Assembly (NCBI GenBank): GCA_903908605.1 | Contig: CAIVSQ010000046.1 | Location: 1 to 32,945 of the forward strand | Length of the DNA stretch: 32,945 nt | Source of the DNA: an uncultured Anaerolineae bacterium | GTDB lineage: Bacteria > Chloroflexota > Anaerolineae > Anaerolineales > Villigracilaceae | Direction of reading: 5' to 3' | In this document: piece after piece, positions 8,747 through 17,566 of the stretch | Position numbering within the stretch: the first letter of the stretch is position 1 | Layout: every line of letters begins with the position of its first letter | The notes under the pieces: model-generated | Databases searched by the model: none | Seen by the model: only the letters and a program-made list of their open reading frames with translations | Told to the model about the DNA's origin: nothing | Position numbers and translations under genes: made by a program

Positions 8747-9094
8747 CTATTTTTTGCCTCGCCTGCACACCGGGCACGGGCACAATGCCCGCAGGTAATG
8801 CCAGTTGTAAATCCCGTAATCATGCCCATCTTCCCAAACAATGGTGATGGCGTACGATCCGGTTGGTTTAACCGTGACGATACGGGTAGCGGGAGAATCC
8901 TCAAAAGAAAATTTAAAGACTTCAGCATCCGGTTCGGATTTCATATTTTCATGTCCGCCGCGACACTGGGCACAGGGGCAGGCAGCCCTTAGCAGAGAAA
9001 ATGGATAAATACTGGAATGACCATCCCCCCAGGTGATCGTCATTTCCAGGGCAGGCCGATTGGCGGTGATACCGTTGGGTTTTTCAGAAAGCAT
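8747..9094 (-). CDS. DUF971-like protein with two CPCxxC motifs
   Basis: From the ATG at 9094 (GGGAAA upstream) this is 115 residues. It contains two copies of a half-domain: MTITWGDGHSSIYPFSLLR then CPCAQC (Cys 39, 41, 44), and ITIVWEDGHDYGIYNWHYLR then CPCPVC (Cys 105, 107, 110). This W-x-D-G-H ... LR-x-x-CPC-x-x-C layout is that of DUF971, the domain also found at the N-terminus of gamma-butyrobetaine hydroxylases and near iron-sulfur carrier genes. The Cys sets probably bind a metal. The gene starts 11 bases after the SH3b gene and is likely cotranscribed with it. The longer 147-residue frame has no support. Confidence 0.8.
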   Translation of the reverse strand: MLSEKPNGITANRPALEMTITWGDGHSSIYPFSLLRAACPCAQCRGGHENMKSEPDAEVFKFSFEDSPATRIVTVKPTGSYAITIVWEDGHDYGIYNWHYLRALCPCPVCRRGKK

Positions 9095-9105
9095 GGTTTC
9101 CCTTT

Positions 9106-9591
9106 TTATGGATTGATAATGCGGGTAATAAAATCGGAGGCGGCCCAACCGGTACGGGTCTGATCGTTGACAGCGGCAAGAAAATACCATTCATAGCCAT
9201 CCACCGAACGCGGGCCATCCAGGATAGTGTAAGCTTCGGTATCAAAACCGAGGAATAATTGTTTGCCATTCAAACCTGGTTCAGAACGAATGCGTAAACC
9301 CTCCCCCTGGGTACCTGTGATTTGAACAAAGGAACCGATCCCAAATTCACCCGGGGCAAAGGTGGGGGTTGGGGTGGCGATATATGGATCGACAGTAGGC
9401 GTGACAAATGGAGCGGGTGTCCTGGTTGGAACAGGGATATCCGTCACAGCTGCCAACAGGCCAGAGACATCTGGCGCGGCTGGTGCCGACCACTGAACCC
9501 AAAGGAAAGTCAACAACAAGAGCAACCCGGTCACAAACAGTGATGCGAGCAAAACCCTGGGAGAAAACAGTCGTTTCAGTTCAATGTTCAT
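9106..9591 (-). CDS. Membrane-anchored SH3b-like domain protein
   Basis: The protein is 161 residues from the ATG at 9591. It has one N-terminal membrane helix (about 12-34), a Thr/Pro-rich linker (VPTRTPAPFVTPTV, PTPTFAP) and a C-terminal bacterial SH3-like domain at about 85-158 (GSFVQITGTQGEGLRIRSEPG ... VDGYEWYFLAAV ... GWAASDFI). SH3b domains often bind cell-wall peptides. The longer in-frame extension upstream to 9726 overlaps the divergent promoter and is not protein-like. A TATAAT on this strand at 9636-9631 would give a leader of about 33 bases. Confidence 0.8.
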   Translation of the reverse strand: MNIELKRLFSPRVLLASLFVTGLLLLLTFLWVQWSAPAAPDVSGLLAAVTDIPVPTRTPAPFVTPTVDPYIATPTPTFAPGEFGIGSFVQITGTQGEGLRIRSEPGLNGKQLFLGFDTEAYTILDGPRSVDGYEWYFLAAVNDQTRTGWAASDFITRIINP

Positions 9592-9630
9592 AGCGTGGGC
9601 CGTCCCGTACTCAGGAGTGACATGTTGAAA

Positions 9631-9686
9631 ATTATAACCCACTCGACACAGACGGGCACGTTGATTGCAAGTAAAACACTTATAAT
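9631..9686. promoter_or_regulatory. Divergent promoter region with two TATAAT boxes
   Basis: On the minus strand TATAAT lies at 9636-9631, serving the SH3b gene. On the plus strand TATAAT lies at 9681-9686, six bases before the ATG at 9693; TTGATT at 9661-9666 is only 14 bp away and so a poor -35 box. The plus-strand transcript would be leaderless. Confidence 0.55.
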
Positions 9687-9692
9687 TACCGC

Positions 9693-10103
9693 ATGAATAC
9701 GATTGGTATGGTTTGCGCCCTGGCAACCTTTTTGAATATCTGGATGGGTCATGTGTTTGTGCGTTGGGCAGATCAGCGCTTCAGCAACATTTTCGCTCCT
9801 GTTGCCCTGTGTATTTGCGCCGGGTTGGGCTTTATAACCGGTGCGCTATTGTCTCCTGGCATGACGAATTCAGCAGTGCTGGGTATTACCGGCCTGGTCT
9901 TTTTGTGGGATGGATTTGAATTTATGCGACAGGAAAAGCGTGTCATCAAAGGCCATGCCCCAGCCAACCCGGCCAACCCTCGTCACCAGCGCATCCTCAA
10001 GGAACATGCCTTGGCCAGCCCGGTCCACTGGTTGGCCCTACATCCCATTGGCCGTCCATTTACGGAAGGTGAAAAACAGGCCATCCGGGAGAAGGAATTA
10101 TGA
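9693..10103 (+). CDS. DUF4491-related small membrane protein
   Basis: This 136-residue protein has three hydrophobic segments (about 1-22, 30-55, 60-75), then a basic cytoplasmic tail. The stretch GITGLVFLWDGFEFMRQEKRVIKGHAPANP resembles the DUF4491 signature (phenylalanine/tryptophan, glutamate, then QE-RV--G---NP). DUF4491 has no known function. It overlaps the next gene by ATGA (10100-10103), and that gene is a clearer DUF4491 member, so this looks like a diverged tandem paralog pair acting together. There is no ribosome site; the -10 box sits six bases before the ATG. Confidence 0.7.
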   Translation: MNTIGMVCALATFLNIWMGHVFVRWADQRFSNIFAPVALCICAGLGFITGALLSPGMTNSAVLGITGLVFLWDGFEFMRQEKRVIKGHAPANPANPRHQRILKEHALASPVHWLALHPIGRPFTEGEKQAIREKEL

Positions 10104-10432
10104 ACTGGTCTGGAATTCTCTTGGGAGTGGCAACGCTGTTAATCATGGGACTGGGTTTCTTTTGGGTCATTCGCGGTGAACGCTACTTTGGGTTGGCATG
10201 GTGGCCTTATCTCCTCACCGCCGGCCTGTTGATCATTTTTTGCTCGATGTTTATTGTGTCTGAATGGGGCTCTGCCCTGATGGGTATATTTGGAGCTTCC
10301 ATCACCTGGGGCTCGACAGAGCTAAAAGAACAAACCCTGCGCGCGGAGTTGGGGTGGTATCCGTACCGCCGTGACAAAATTGAGCCACCCTTCGCAGATG
10401 CCATTCGCAAGTGGCCCCCGCCTCATCTTTAA
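10100..10432 (+). CDS. DUF4491 family membrane protein
   Basis: A protein of 110 residues with three membrane segments (about 4-22, 32-52, 55-72) and the family pattern SALMGIFGASITWGSTELKEQ followed by RAELGWYPYRRDKIE. The family is made of short membrane proteins of unknown role. Translation is coupled to the preceding paralog by an ATGA overlap; GGAGAAGG lies upstream within the previous gene. A strong terminator follows at 10451. Confidence 0.8.
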   Translation: MNWSGILLGVATLLIMGLGFFWVIRGERYFGLAWWPYLLTAGLLIIFCSMFIVSEWGSALMGIFGASITWGSTELKEQTLRAELGWYPYRRDKIEPPFADAIRKWPPPHL

Positions 10433-10450
10433 TGCCCCTAAAGAAGTATG

Positions 10451-10493
10451 AAAAAGCTCTCCACGCTGATACCGATGCGTGGAGAGCTTTTTC
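10451..10493 (+). terminator. Rho-independent terminator
   Basis: AAAAGCTCTCCACGC (10452-10466) pairs with GCGTGGAGAGCTTTT (10477-10491), a 15-bp perfect stem with a 10-nt loop and a T-tract. Confidence 0.9.
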
Positions 10494-10595
10494 TACACAA
10501 ATCAATGAAAATTCTGCATAATTTCTGCACATCCAACGATTATGCTTTCTTTATTCCTGAAAATTCACGGACCGCTCTATATTTGGAGGCAGTGC

Positions 10596-12017
10596 ATGAG
10601 TCAAGCAACACAAAAAATACCCGGCAGAAAGGTCTGGTTATTGGTGGTTATCCTTCTTTTGGTAGCCGCCGGTGCAGGTCTTTCGGTTTGGTATCTTCAA
10701 TCTCAAACAAGCGGGAAAAGCGCTTTTGAGACCAGCCCGGCCAAACTTGGAACCCTGACCGCCGGAATAGGCGCGAGCGGGACAATCCGGGCGGGGCGCT
10801 CAGCCACCCTGGCTTGGAATTCAAATGGGCGCGTACAAAGCGTGACTGCCCAATTGGGTGACCAAGTCAAGGTCGATCAAGTCCTGGCAACACTTTCACG
10901 CGACTCGCTACCGCGCAACGTCATCCTTGCAGAAGCCGACCTGGTCAGCGCTCAGCAAAACCTGGACACCCTTTTAAAATCTGATATTAACCTGGCTCAA
11001 GCCATGCAAAACCTGGCAAATGCCAAGCAGACAGTTAAAGATGCCCAGGATGATTATGATTTCTTAACCAGGAAACGCATATCGCAAGAAGTTATCGATG
11101 ACACGGCTGATCAGATTGAAGCCGCGCGCAACCAGTTGGCACGCCTGGAATATTTCTTCAACCTGTTCTATGCCCATCGGGCAGAAGGCAGCTCAGACAA
11201 GGCAGGCATGATTATCCAATTAACCAACGCCCGCCAAAATATTAGCAACCTGGTTGCAAAATACAACTGGTATACCAGCAAGGCAAGCCCGTTGGAGATT
11301 GACAAATCGCTCGCAAGCCTGAACCTGGCCATCGCCCGGCAGGCAGACGCGCAACGAGCATTTGAGCGCGTCAAAAACGGCACAAACCCCGATGATATCG
11401 CTGCTGCCAGAGCCAAAGTCGCTGCTGCCCAGGCAACCTTGAACCTGGCACAAATTACAGCGCCTTTTGATGGCACCATCACCCTGTTGCTACCCCAGGC
11501 AGGGGATAGGATTTCCGCCAACCAGGCCGCCTTCCAGTTGGACGATTTATCAACCTTGATGGTGGATCTGCAAATATCTGAAGTCGATATTAACAATGTC
11601 GGCGTAGGACAGGAAGTTACCATCACCCTGGAAGCAGTTTCTGGCAAAACTTACAATGGCGTTGTTTCACGCGTGAACCAGGCTACCAAGGCCGGCCAAG
11701 GCGGAGTCAACTTCCTGGTTAGCGTAACATTCAAAGATGCAGATGACCTGGTCAAACCTGGCATGTCTGCGGATGTCAACATCACCACCCGCCAGGTGTC
11801 TGACGCACTGCTTATACCAAACAGCGCCATTCGCATGCTGGCAGGTCAACGGGTTGTGTATATCCTTAAGAATGACCAACCCCTGCAGGTCAACATCCGC
11901 CTGGGCTCCAGCGCAGATGCCGAGAGCCAGGTAGTCGGTGGCGACCTTAAAGCAGGCGACATGATCATTCTCAACCCACCCGCCCAGCCCACACCAATCC
12001 CGATAGCCCAACCATAA
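10596..12017 (+). CDS. Membrane-fusion / periplasmic-adaptor protein (HlyD/MacA type), copy 1
   Basis: The protein is 473 residues. One N-terminal membrane helix (about 13-34) is followed by the first half of a lipoyl domain (GASGTIRAGRSATLAWNS), a long coiled-coil hairpin (about 110-275), the second lipoyl half (ITAPFDGTITLLLPQAGD), and beta-barrel and membrane-proximal domains. It couples the FtsX-like permease downstream to the cell exterior. The ATG at 10596 is chosen for its GGAGG nine bases upstream; the frame opens at 10542 but lacks a site there. It is followed 72 bases later by a clear paralog, so the cluster encodes two adaptors. Confidence 0.88.
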   Translation: MSQATQKIPGRKVWLLVVILLLVAAGAGLSVWYLQSQTSGKSAFETSPAKLGTLTAGIGASGTIRAGRSATLAWNSNGRVQSVTAQLGDQVKVDQVLATLSRDSLPRNVILAEADLVSAQQNLDTLLKSDINLAQAMQNLANAKQTVKDAQDDYDFLTRKRISQEVIDDTADQIEAARNQLARLEYFFNLFYAHRAEGSSDKAGMIIQLTNARQNISNLVAKYNWYTSKASPLEIDKSLASLNLAIARQADAQRAFERVKNGTNPDDIAAARAKVAAAQATLNLAQITAPFDGTITLLLPQAGDRISANQAAFQLDDLSTLMVDLQISEVDINNVGVGQEVTITLEAVSGKTYNGVVSRVNQATKAGQGGVNFLVSVTFKDADDLVKPGMSADVNITTRQVSDALLIPNSAIRMLAGQRVVYILKNDQPLQVNIRLGSSADAESQVVGGDLKAGDMIILNPPAQPTPIPIAQP

Positions 12018-12089
12018 ACGGGCTTATCGAACTCTATCCTGTAACATTTACTAGCAATCATTATCGCAATCTATACCCGGAGGATCGTT

Positions 12090-13487
12090 ATGAAAATTGG
12101 CAGCTTCTTAAAAAGATTTATGATTTTTCTGCTGGTGGCTCTCGTGGCAGCAGCAGGGTTTTTCTACTGGCAAAACACTCAAAAAGCAAACGCTGTGACC
12201 AAATACCAGACCGTTGCCGCCACACGCGGTAAATTAACCGCCAGTGTCGGGGCAACCGGTACTGTACGCGCAGGTCAAACCGCCAGCCTTACCTGGCAAA
12301 CCAGTGGACGTGTGGAAACGGTGACCGGACAAATCGGCGCCAATGTCAAAACCGACGATGTGCTGGCGAACCTTGTGCAGACATCCATGTCGCAAAATAT
12401 CATCCTGGCCGAGGCGGACCTGATCAGCGCCAAAAAGAACCTGGAAGACCTGCTTGCATCCACCACCAACCTGGCGATTGCAGAACAAAAATTGGCGATT
12501 GCCAAACAGTCAGTTGAGGATGCCCAGGAAAAAGTGGATAGCATTTCTTTTGATCGCGCCACAGATAACCTGATTCAGCAGACCCAGGCCAACATAGACC
12601 TGGCCAAACGTGATGTCGCCAAGGCTGAAGATACCTACAAGCTGTATGTCAAGAAACCAGATGGGGATTCAGGCAAAGCGCAGGCTCTCTTGGTACTGAC
12701 CAATGCCCGCCAGAGACTGACCGACCTGACCAATAAGTACAACTGGTACACCGGCAAAGCCACCGACCTGGATGCCGAAAAATATAAGGCCGACTTTGCC
12801 GTAGCCCAGGCCCAAATGGCCGATGCACAGCGTGAAGTGGATCGGTTGAAGAACGGACCGAGCGAGGATGATATCGCCGCCGCAAAAGCCCGCGTAGCTG
12901 CCGCTCAGTCCACCATCAGCCAATCCAAAATCGTGGCCCCCTTTAATGGCGTGATCACTCAGTCTGAACCTGTACCCGGTGACGTCGTTTCGCCCGGAAC
13001 AGTGGCCTTCCGGTTGGATGATCTCTCTCATATGATGGTTGACCTGCAGATATCTGAAGTGGATATCAACAACATCACCGTCGACCAGCCCGTCACTGTG
13101 ACATTCGATGCTGTACAGGGTGTTACCTACAACGGGAAAGTCAACCACATCAGTCAGGCCGGCAGTGCAAGCGGCAGCGGCGTGAATTTCACCGTGACCG
13201 TGGAACTGACCGATGTTGATAACCTGGTCAAGCCCGGCATGACCGCCGCAGTAAATATCACCGTACGAGAACTAAACGATGCCCTGCTCGTCCAAAATCG
13301 CGCTGTACGCCAAATTAATGGCAAACGAGTTGTGTACGTACTAAAAGATAACCAACCTGTCACTGTGGAAATCCGCTTGGGAGCCACTTCAGACAACAAC
13401 AGCGAAGTTGTGGGTGGTGACCTCAAGGAAGGCGACCTGATCATCCTGAATCCGCCGTCCACATTCAACGGACCATTTGGCGGATAA
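12090..13487 (+). CDS. Membrane-fusion / periplasmic-adaptor protein (HlyD/MacA type), copy 2
   Basis: This 465-residue paralog of the preceding gene shares its layout throughout: membrane helix (about 8-27), lipoyl half ([18 protein letters not shown]), coiled coil (about 105-265), second lipoyl half ([18 protein letters not shown]), then barrel and C-terminal domain. Shared blocks such as [18 protein letters not shown] and NA-QRLTDL-NKYNWYT show a tandem duplication followed by divergence. GGAGG precedes the ATG. It ends 14 bases before the ATPase gene. The two adaptors may form a mixed ring, or each may work with a different substrate. Confidence 0.88.
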   Translation: MKIGSFLKRFMIFLLVALVAAAGFFYWQNTQKANAVTKYQTVAATRGKLTASVGATGTVRAGQTASLTWQTSGRVETVTGQIGANVKTDDVLANLVQTSMSQNIILAEADLISAKKNLEDLLASTTNLAIAEQKLAIAKQSVEDAQEKVDSISFDRATDNLIQQTQANIDLAKRDVAKAEDTYKLYVKKPDGDSGKAQALLVLTNARQRLTDLTNKYNWYTGKATDLDAEKYKADFAVAQAQMADAQREVDRLKNGPSEDDIAAAKARVAAAQSTISQSKIVAPFNGVITQSEPVPGDVVSPGTVAFRLDDLSHMMVDLQISEVDINNITVDQPVTVTFDAVQGVTYNGKVNHISQAGSASGSGVNFTVTVELTDVDNLVKPGMTAAVNITVRELNDALLVQNRAVRQINGKRVVYVLKDNQPVTVEIRLGATSDNNSEVVGGDLKEGDLIILNPPSTFNGPFGG

Positions 13488-13501
13488 GCGAGGAACTCTC
13501 T

Positions 13502-14185
13502 ATGGCTGAACAAGTAATTACTGCTGAAAACCTGGTTAAAACATACCAGATGGGCGATGTGGAGGTCAATGCGCTGCGCGGGTTGACCATGAGCATCGAC
13601 CGTGGAGAGGTGGTGGCCATTGTGGGGCCGTCTGGCTCCGGCAAGTCCACCTTAATGAATATCCTGGGATGCCTGGACCGCCCAACATCGGGTTCTTATA
13701 TGTTGGATGGCGAACTCGTATCTCACCTTAACGATGACCAACTGGCTGATATTCGCAACCGCAAAGTGGGTTTTATCTTCCAGAGCTTCAACCTGCTCTC
13801 ACGTGCCACAGCGCTGTCCAATGTGGAACTTCCACTTCGCTATTCCGCAAGGAAAGAGGGTCGCAAAGAAAAAGCACGTCAAGCCCTGATCGCTGTGGGG
13901 CTGGAGAACCGTGTCAGCCATCGCCCATACGAACTTTCTGGCGGTCAACAACAACGCGTGGCCATTGCGCGGGCACTGGTTAATGACCCGGCCATCATCA
14001 TGGCCGATGAACCGACCGGCAACCTCGATTCAAAAGTCGGGCAGGAAATCATGGATTTACTGCTCAGCCTAAACCGACAGGTTGGCACCACCCTTATTAT
14101 TGTTACTCATGACCCCAAAGTCGCGGCACAGACCCAACGTGTAATCCGAATTCGCGATGGCATGGTCGATACGGAGACAGCATGA
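13502..14185 (+). CDS. ABC transporter ATP-binding protein (MacB/LolD type)
   Basis: This is a complete 227-residue nucleotide-binding domain. It has Walker [10 protein letters not shown] (42-50), the Q-loop glutamine in FQSFNLL (94), signature LSGGQQQR (145-152), Walker [13 protein letters not shown] (Glu170) and the switch histidine in VTHD (203). The length and motifs match the family that energises MacB, LolCDE and FtsX-type permeases. It works as a homodimer at the inner face of the membrane. Its stop codon overlaps the permease start by ATGA, and the adaptor gene is 14 bases upstream, so the three components are cotranscribed. Confidence 0.95.
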   Translation: MAEQVITAENLVKTYQMGDVEVNALRGLTMSIDRGEVVAIVGPSGSGKSTLMNILGCLDRPTSGSYMLDGELVSHLNDDQLADIRNRKVGFIFQSFNLLSRATALSNVELPLRYSARKEGRKEKARQALIAVGLENRVSHRPYELSGGQQQRVAIARALVNDPAIIMADEPTGNLDSKVGQEIMDLLLSLNRQVGTTLIIVTHDPKVAAQTQRVIRIRDGMVDTETA

Positions 14186-15432
14186 ACGCGTCACAAATTC
14201 TTATTGAATCCCTCGAAAGCTTGAACGGCAACAAGCTGCGCTCAGGGCTTACCATCCTGGGTATCGTGATTGGCGTGGCCGCCGTGATTGCCATGTTGGC
14301 GGTCGGACAAGGTGCCCAAAACTCCATCACTGGCTCGATTAATGGTATTGGCACCAATGTTTTATTCGTATTCACCGGCAATCAGATGGGTCCCCCCGGA
14401 CGCAACCAGGGTGCATCTCGCAATATTCGCCCATTAACGCTGAACGATGCCAAGGCAATCAACGATGTCTTCGCCGCTCCGTCCGTTTCAGATGTGGCCC
14501 CTGTTTTGCAAGGATCCAGTGAAGCCGCCGCGCAAGGACAAACCACCAACACCACGGTTTATGGCGTAACCGCTTCTTACCAGAATGTACGCAATGAAAC
14601 GCTGACCGAAGGTGAGTTTCTCAACAATGAACATTATCTCGGCCACGCCTCGGTGGCGGTGATCGGTCCTGACCTGGCAGATAAACTCTTCGGGCGCAAG
14701 GAAGGCCTGGTGGGTGAAACCATGCGTATCGCGGGTCAGCCATTCCGCATCATCGGCGTGCTGGGTAGCAAGGGCGGTTCAGCCTTTGGCAACGCAGACA
14801 ACCAGGTTGTGATCCCCATGACCACCGCCCGCGACCGGGTCATCCGCCGCAGCGGCGACAACGTGGATATCATTTTCGTACAATCAGTCAGCGCCGAAGA
14901 GACCACCCTGGCCTCAGATGAAATCAAGCAGATCATGCAAACCCGTCACAATATCCCCGTCGGTGGTGAAAACGACTTTACCGTCTTCACCCAGCAAGAC
15001 ATGTTGCAAACGGCCTCCTCCATTACAGGTATTTTGACTATCTTCCTGGGCGGCATCGCAGGCATCTCCCTGCTAGTAGGCGGAATCGGCATTATGAACA
15101 TCATGCTGGTCTCTGTGGCAGAACGTACCCGCGAAATTGGTCTACGCAAAGCACTTGGCGCACGAAAACGTGATATCCTGACCCAATTCCTGGTGGAATC
15201 ATCCCTTCTCAGTCTATTGGGAGGTATTATCGGGATTATGCTGGGGTGGACAATTTCGTATATCGTCGGGCGGGTGGCGGTGGCAACCGGTAACGCCTTT
15301 GAACCTTCCATCACGCTTAGCTCGGTGTTGCTCGCAACCATCTTTTCCGCAGCGATCGGCATGTTTTTTGGCATCTACCCCGCCAATCGTGCCGCAAGCC
15401 TGCAGCCAGTTGAAGCACTACGCTACGAGTAA
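14182..15432 (+). CDS. ABC transporter permease, MacB/FtsX family
   Basis: The protein is 416 residues. One N-terminal membrane helix (about 22-42) is followed by a large extracytoplasmic MacB-type core domain (about 45-270) and three C-terminal helices forming the FtsX domain. Between the second and third helices lies the typical coupling stretch [22 protein letters not shown]. This family acts by mechanotransmission, exporting peptides, lipoproteins or small toxins from the outer leaflet or envelope space rather than through a pore. The ATGA overlap with the ATPase and the two upstream adaptors indicate one export complex. The substrate is unknown. Confidence 0.93.
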   Translation: MNASQILIESLESLNGNKLRSGLTILGIVIGVAAVIAMLAVGQGAQNSITGSINGIGTNVLFVFTGNQMGPPGRNQGASRNIRPLTLNDAKAINDVFAAPSVSDVAPVLQGSSEAAAQGQTTNTTVYGVTASYQNVRNETLTEGEFLNNEHYLGHASVAVIGPDLADKLFGRKEGLVGETMRIAGQPFRIIGVLGSKGGSAFGNADNQVVIPMTTARDRVIRRSGDNVDIIFVQSVSAEETTLASDEIKQIMQTRHNIPVGGENDFTVFTQQDMLQTASSITGILTIFLGGIAGISLLVGGIGIMNIMLVSVAERTREIGLRKALGARKRDILTQFLVESSLLSLLGGIIGIMLGWTISYIVGRVAVATGNAFEPSITLSSVLLATIFSAAIGMFFGIYPANRAASLQPVEALRYE

Positions 15433-15498
15433 CCCGGGCGGGTCCACAAAACACCCGCAACCAGCTGGAATCCTTTCCTGTACGTTATCGGCGGCCCA

Positions 15499-16176
15499 AT
15501 GGCAAAAAAAATCTTAGTGATCGACGATGAACCCAAAATAGTCGAAATCTGCCAGGATTACTTAAAGGCATCCGGGTTTGAAGTCATTTCCGCCGGTAAT
15601 GGACAGCTTGGCCTAACCAGCGCCAGGCGCGATAAACCTGACCTGATCGTGCTGGACCTGATGATGCCTGGCATGGATGGACTTGACGTCTGCAGAGCCC
15701 TGCGCCGAGAGGGCAATACACCGATTATTATGCTGACTGCGCGCGTGGCGGAAAGCGACAAATTGGTTGGGCTTGAGCTGGGCGCAGATGACTACATCAC
15801 CAAGCCCTTCAGCCCACGCGAGTTGGTGGCACGTGTGCGAGTGGTTTTACGACGCAGCAGCGGCGATACCACCAGCGAAATTATCCGGGTGGGAGAAGTC
15901 AGCATTGACCGCACCCGTTATGAAGCCATCCTGCCAGATGCCACGGTGTTATTAACTCCGACTGAATTCGAGATTCTAGCAACCATGATGCGCCAGCCGG
16001 GACGCATTTTTTCCCGTGCACAGCTGCTGACGGCAGTTCATGGCATCGCCTTTGAAAGCTACGAACGGGCAATCGATTCACACATTCGCAACCTGCGCCG
16101 CAAGTTGGAGACCGCAGCGGGCGAGGCTCGCTATATTATCACTGTGCACGGCGTTGGATATAAGTTCGAGAGTTGA
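15499..16176 (+). CDS. OmpR/PhoB-family response regulator
   Basis: This 225-residue regulator has a receiver domain (about 4-115) with the acidic pair D9/D10, phospho-acceptor D53 (IVLDLMMPGMDG), T80 and K102 (TKPFSP), and a winged-helix DNA-binding domain (about 130-224) ending in RYIITVHGVGYKFES. It follows the permease by 66 bases and the kinase starts one base after its stop. The likely job is control of the neighbouring efflux operon in response to an envelope signal; this is inferred from position. The ribosome site is weak (GGCGG). Confidence 0.93.
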   Translation: MAKKILVIDDEPKIVEICQDYLKASGFEVISAGNGQLGLTSARRDKPDLIVLDLMMPGMDGLDVCRALRREGNTPIIMLTARVAESDKLVGLELGADDYITKPFSPRELVARVRVVLRRSSGDTTSEIIRVGEVSIDRTRYEAILPDATVLLTPTEFEILATMMRQPGRIFSRAQLLTAVHGIAFESYERAIDSHIRNLRRKLETAAGEARYIITVHGVGYKFES

Positions 16177-16177
16177 T

Positions 16178-17536
16178 ATGCGTGAGACTGGTTTAGGTCC
16201 AATCCGCACAAGGCTTTTCATCCTGCTGCTGCGCGCTTTCACTGCGGCAGTCCTGTTCATCACGCTTGTGATCCTGGCTATCATCGCATATTCACTGATT
16301 TATTACCCATCGTTTGTCAGCATTACCGAGCGCCTGCCGATTGTCACCCGCCTGGAGACCTATTACCTGATCAAACAAGATTGGCGTGGGGTCGAAATAT
16401 TGCCACAAACCGACCTAACCTCAGATTTTCACCGTTTTTGGAAAAGATCCATCCTGTTGGACGAACAAGGCAAGGTGGTCCTGGATCACGGCAATATCCA
16501 ATCTGACCTGATTGGAAGTACCTATTCAAAAAAGAAAACAGACACCCAGATTCCAATTATTGTCAATTCGGAAACGGTGGCGACCCTGTTAATGGATTCA
16601 ACCTTCATGCCATCAGAACGACAGTGGACTCTTGATTTCCTCTGGCCGATTGGGATGATATCGCTCATGATGGCTCTTCCCACTGTGATTATTGGGCTCT
16701 TCCTGATGCGCCGGTTTGTAAATCCGCTGGCGGAAGTAATCGCTGCTGCGCGCGCCGTTGCCGGCGGAGATCTTTCCACCCGGGTAAGCTCTTCCGGTCC
16801 GGATGATTTGCGCGTACTTTCAGATAGTTTCAACCACATGGCCGAATCACTGGAAGATAGTGATAATGAGCGTCGCAACATGTTGGCTGATATCGCTCAT
16901 GAATTACGCACACCACTGACCGTCATACGTGGCCGGTTGGAAGGGATTGTGGATGGTATTTACAATGCCACGCCCGAACAGATCAGCCCGGCATTGGAAG
17001 AAACCTACCTGCTCGAGCGGTTGGTTGAAGACTTGCGTCTGCTAACGTTAGTGGAAACACGACAACTACATTTTGAGCGCAAATTAACCGATTTAAAAGA
17101 ACTTGTAGCCTATGTTATCGACATTTTCCAGGCCGAGGCCGAGGACAAACACATTGAACTGGCCTGCGACAACTGCGCCCAAAGCGCAGAAGCCTGGCTG
17201 GATCCCCAACGCGCCAAGCAAGTGGTAGGCAACCTGGTCAGCAACGCAATTAGATACACACCCGAGAATGGGCACATAAACCTGTCTGTTAAGAATGAAA
17301 ATGGGCTGGTCGTTTTCACCATTGTGGACGATGGCCCTGGCGTACCCGACGAGGATATCCCCAACCTTTTTATGCGCTTTTGGCGAGGCGAAAAATCCCG
17401 TTCACGCGCTTCGGGCGGGGCCGGGTTGGGGCTTGCAATCGCTCGCCAGCTTGTAGAAGCACAGGGCGGGCAGATCGTTGCTCAAAACCGCGAATCTGGC
17501 GGATTGAAAATCACAATCACGTATCCGGCAAATTAA
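16178..17536 (+). CDS. Sensor histidine kinase
   Basis: This 452-residue kinase has a membrane helix at about 14-40, an extracytoplasmic sensor loop of roughly 110 residues, a second helix (about 155-178), HAMP (180-232), a dimerisation domain with phospho-acceptor His241 in DIAHELRTPLTVI, and a catalytic domain with N-box NLVSNAIRYTPENG, G1 DDGPGVP and G2 GGAGLGLAIAR. It pairs with the regulator just upstream. I chose the ATG at 16178, one base after the regulator stop; the longer frame from 16040 overlaps the regulator and is not kinase-like. Confidence 0.93.
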   Translation: MRETGLGPIRTRLFILLLRAFTAAVLFITLVILAIIAYSLIYYPSFVSITERLPIVTRLETYYLIKQDWRGVEILPQTDLTSDFHRFWKRSILLDEQGKVVLDHGNIQSDLIGSTYSKKKTDTQIPIIVNSETVATLLMDSTFMPSERQWTLDFLWPIGMISLMMALPTVIIGLFLMRRFVNPLAEVIAAARAVAGGDLSTRVSSSGPDDLRVLSDSFNHMAESLEDSDNERRNMLADIAHELRTPLTVIRGRLEGIVDGIYNATPEQISPALEETYLLERLVEDLRLLTLVETRQLHFERKLTDLKELVAYVIDIFQAEAEDKHIELACDNCAQSAEAWLDPQRAKQVVGNLVSNAIRYTPENGHINLSVKNENGLVVFTIVDDGPGVPDEDIPNLFMRFWRGEKSRSRASGGAGLGLAIARQLVEAQGGQIVAQNRESGGLKITITYPAN

Positions 17537-17566
17537 TCAGCTCCTTTTATTGGAAGGTAAAAACCT

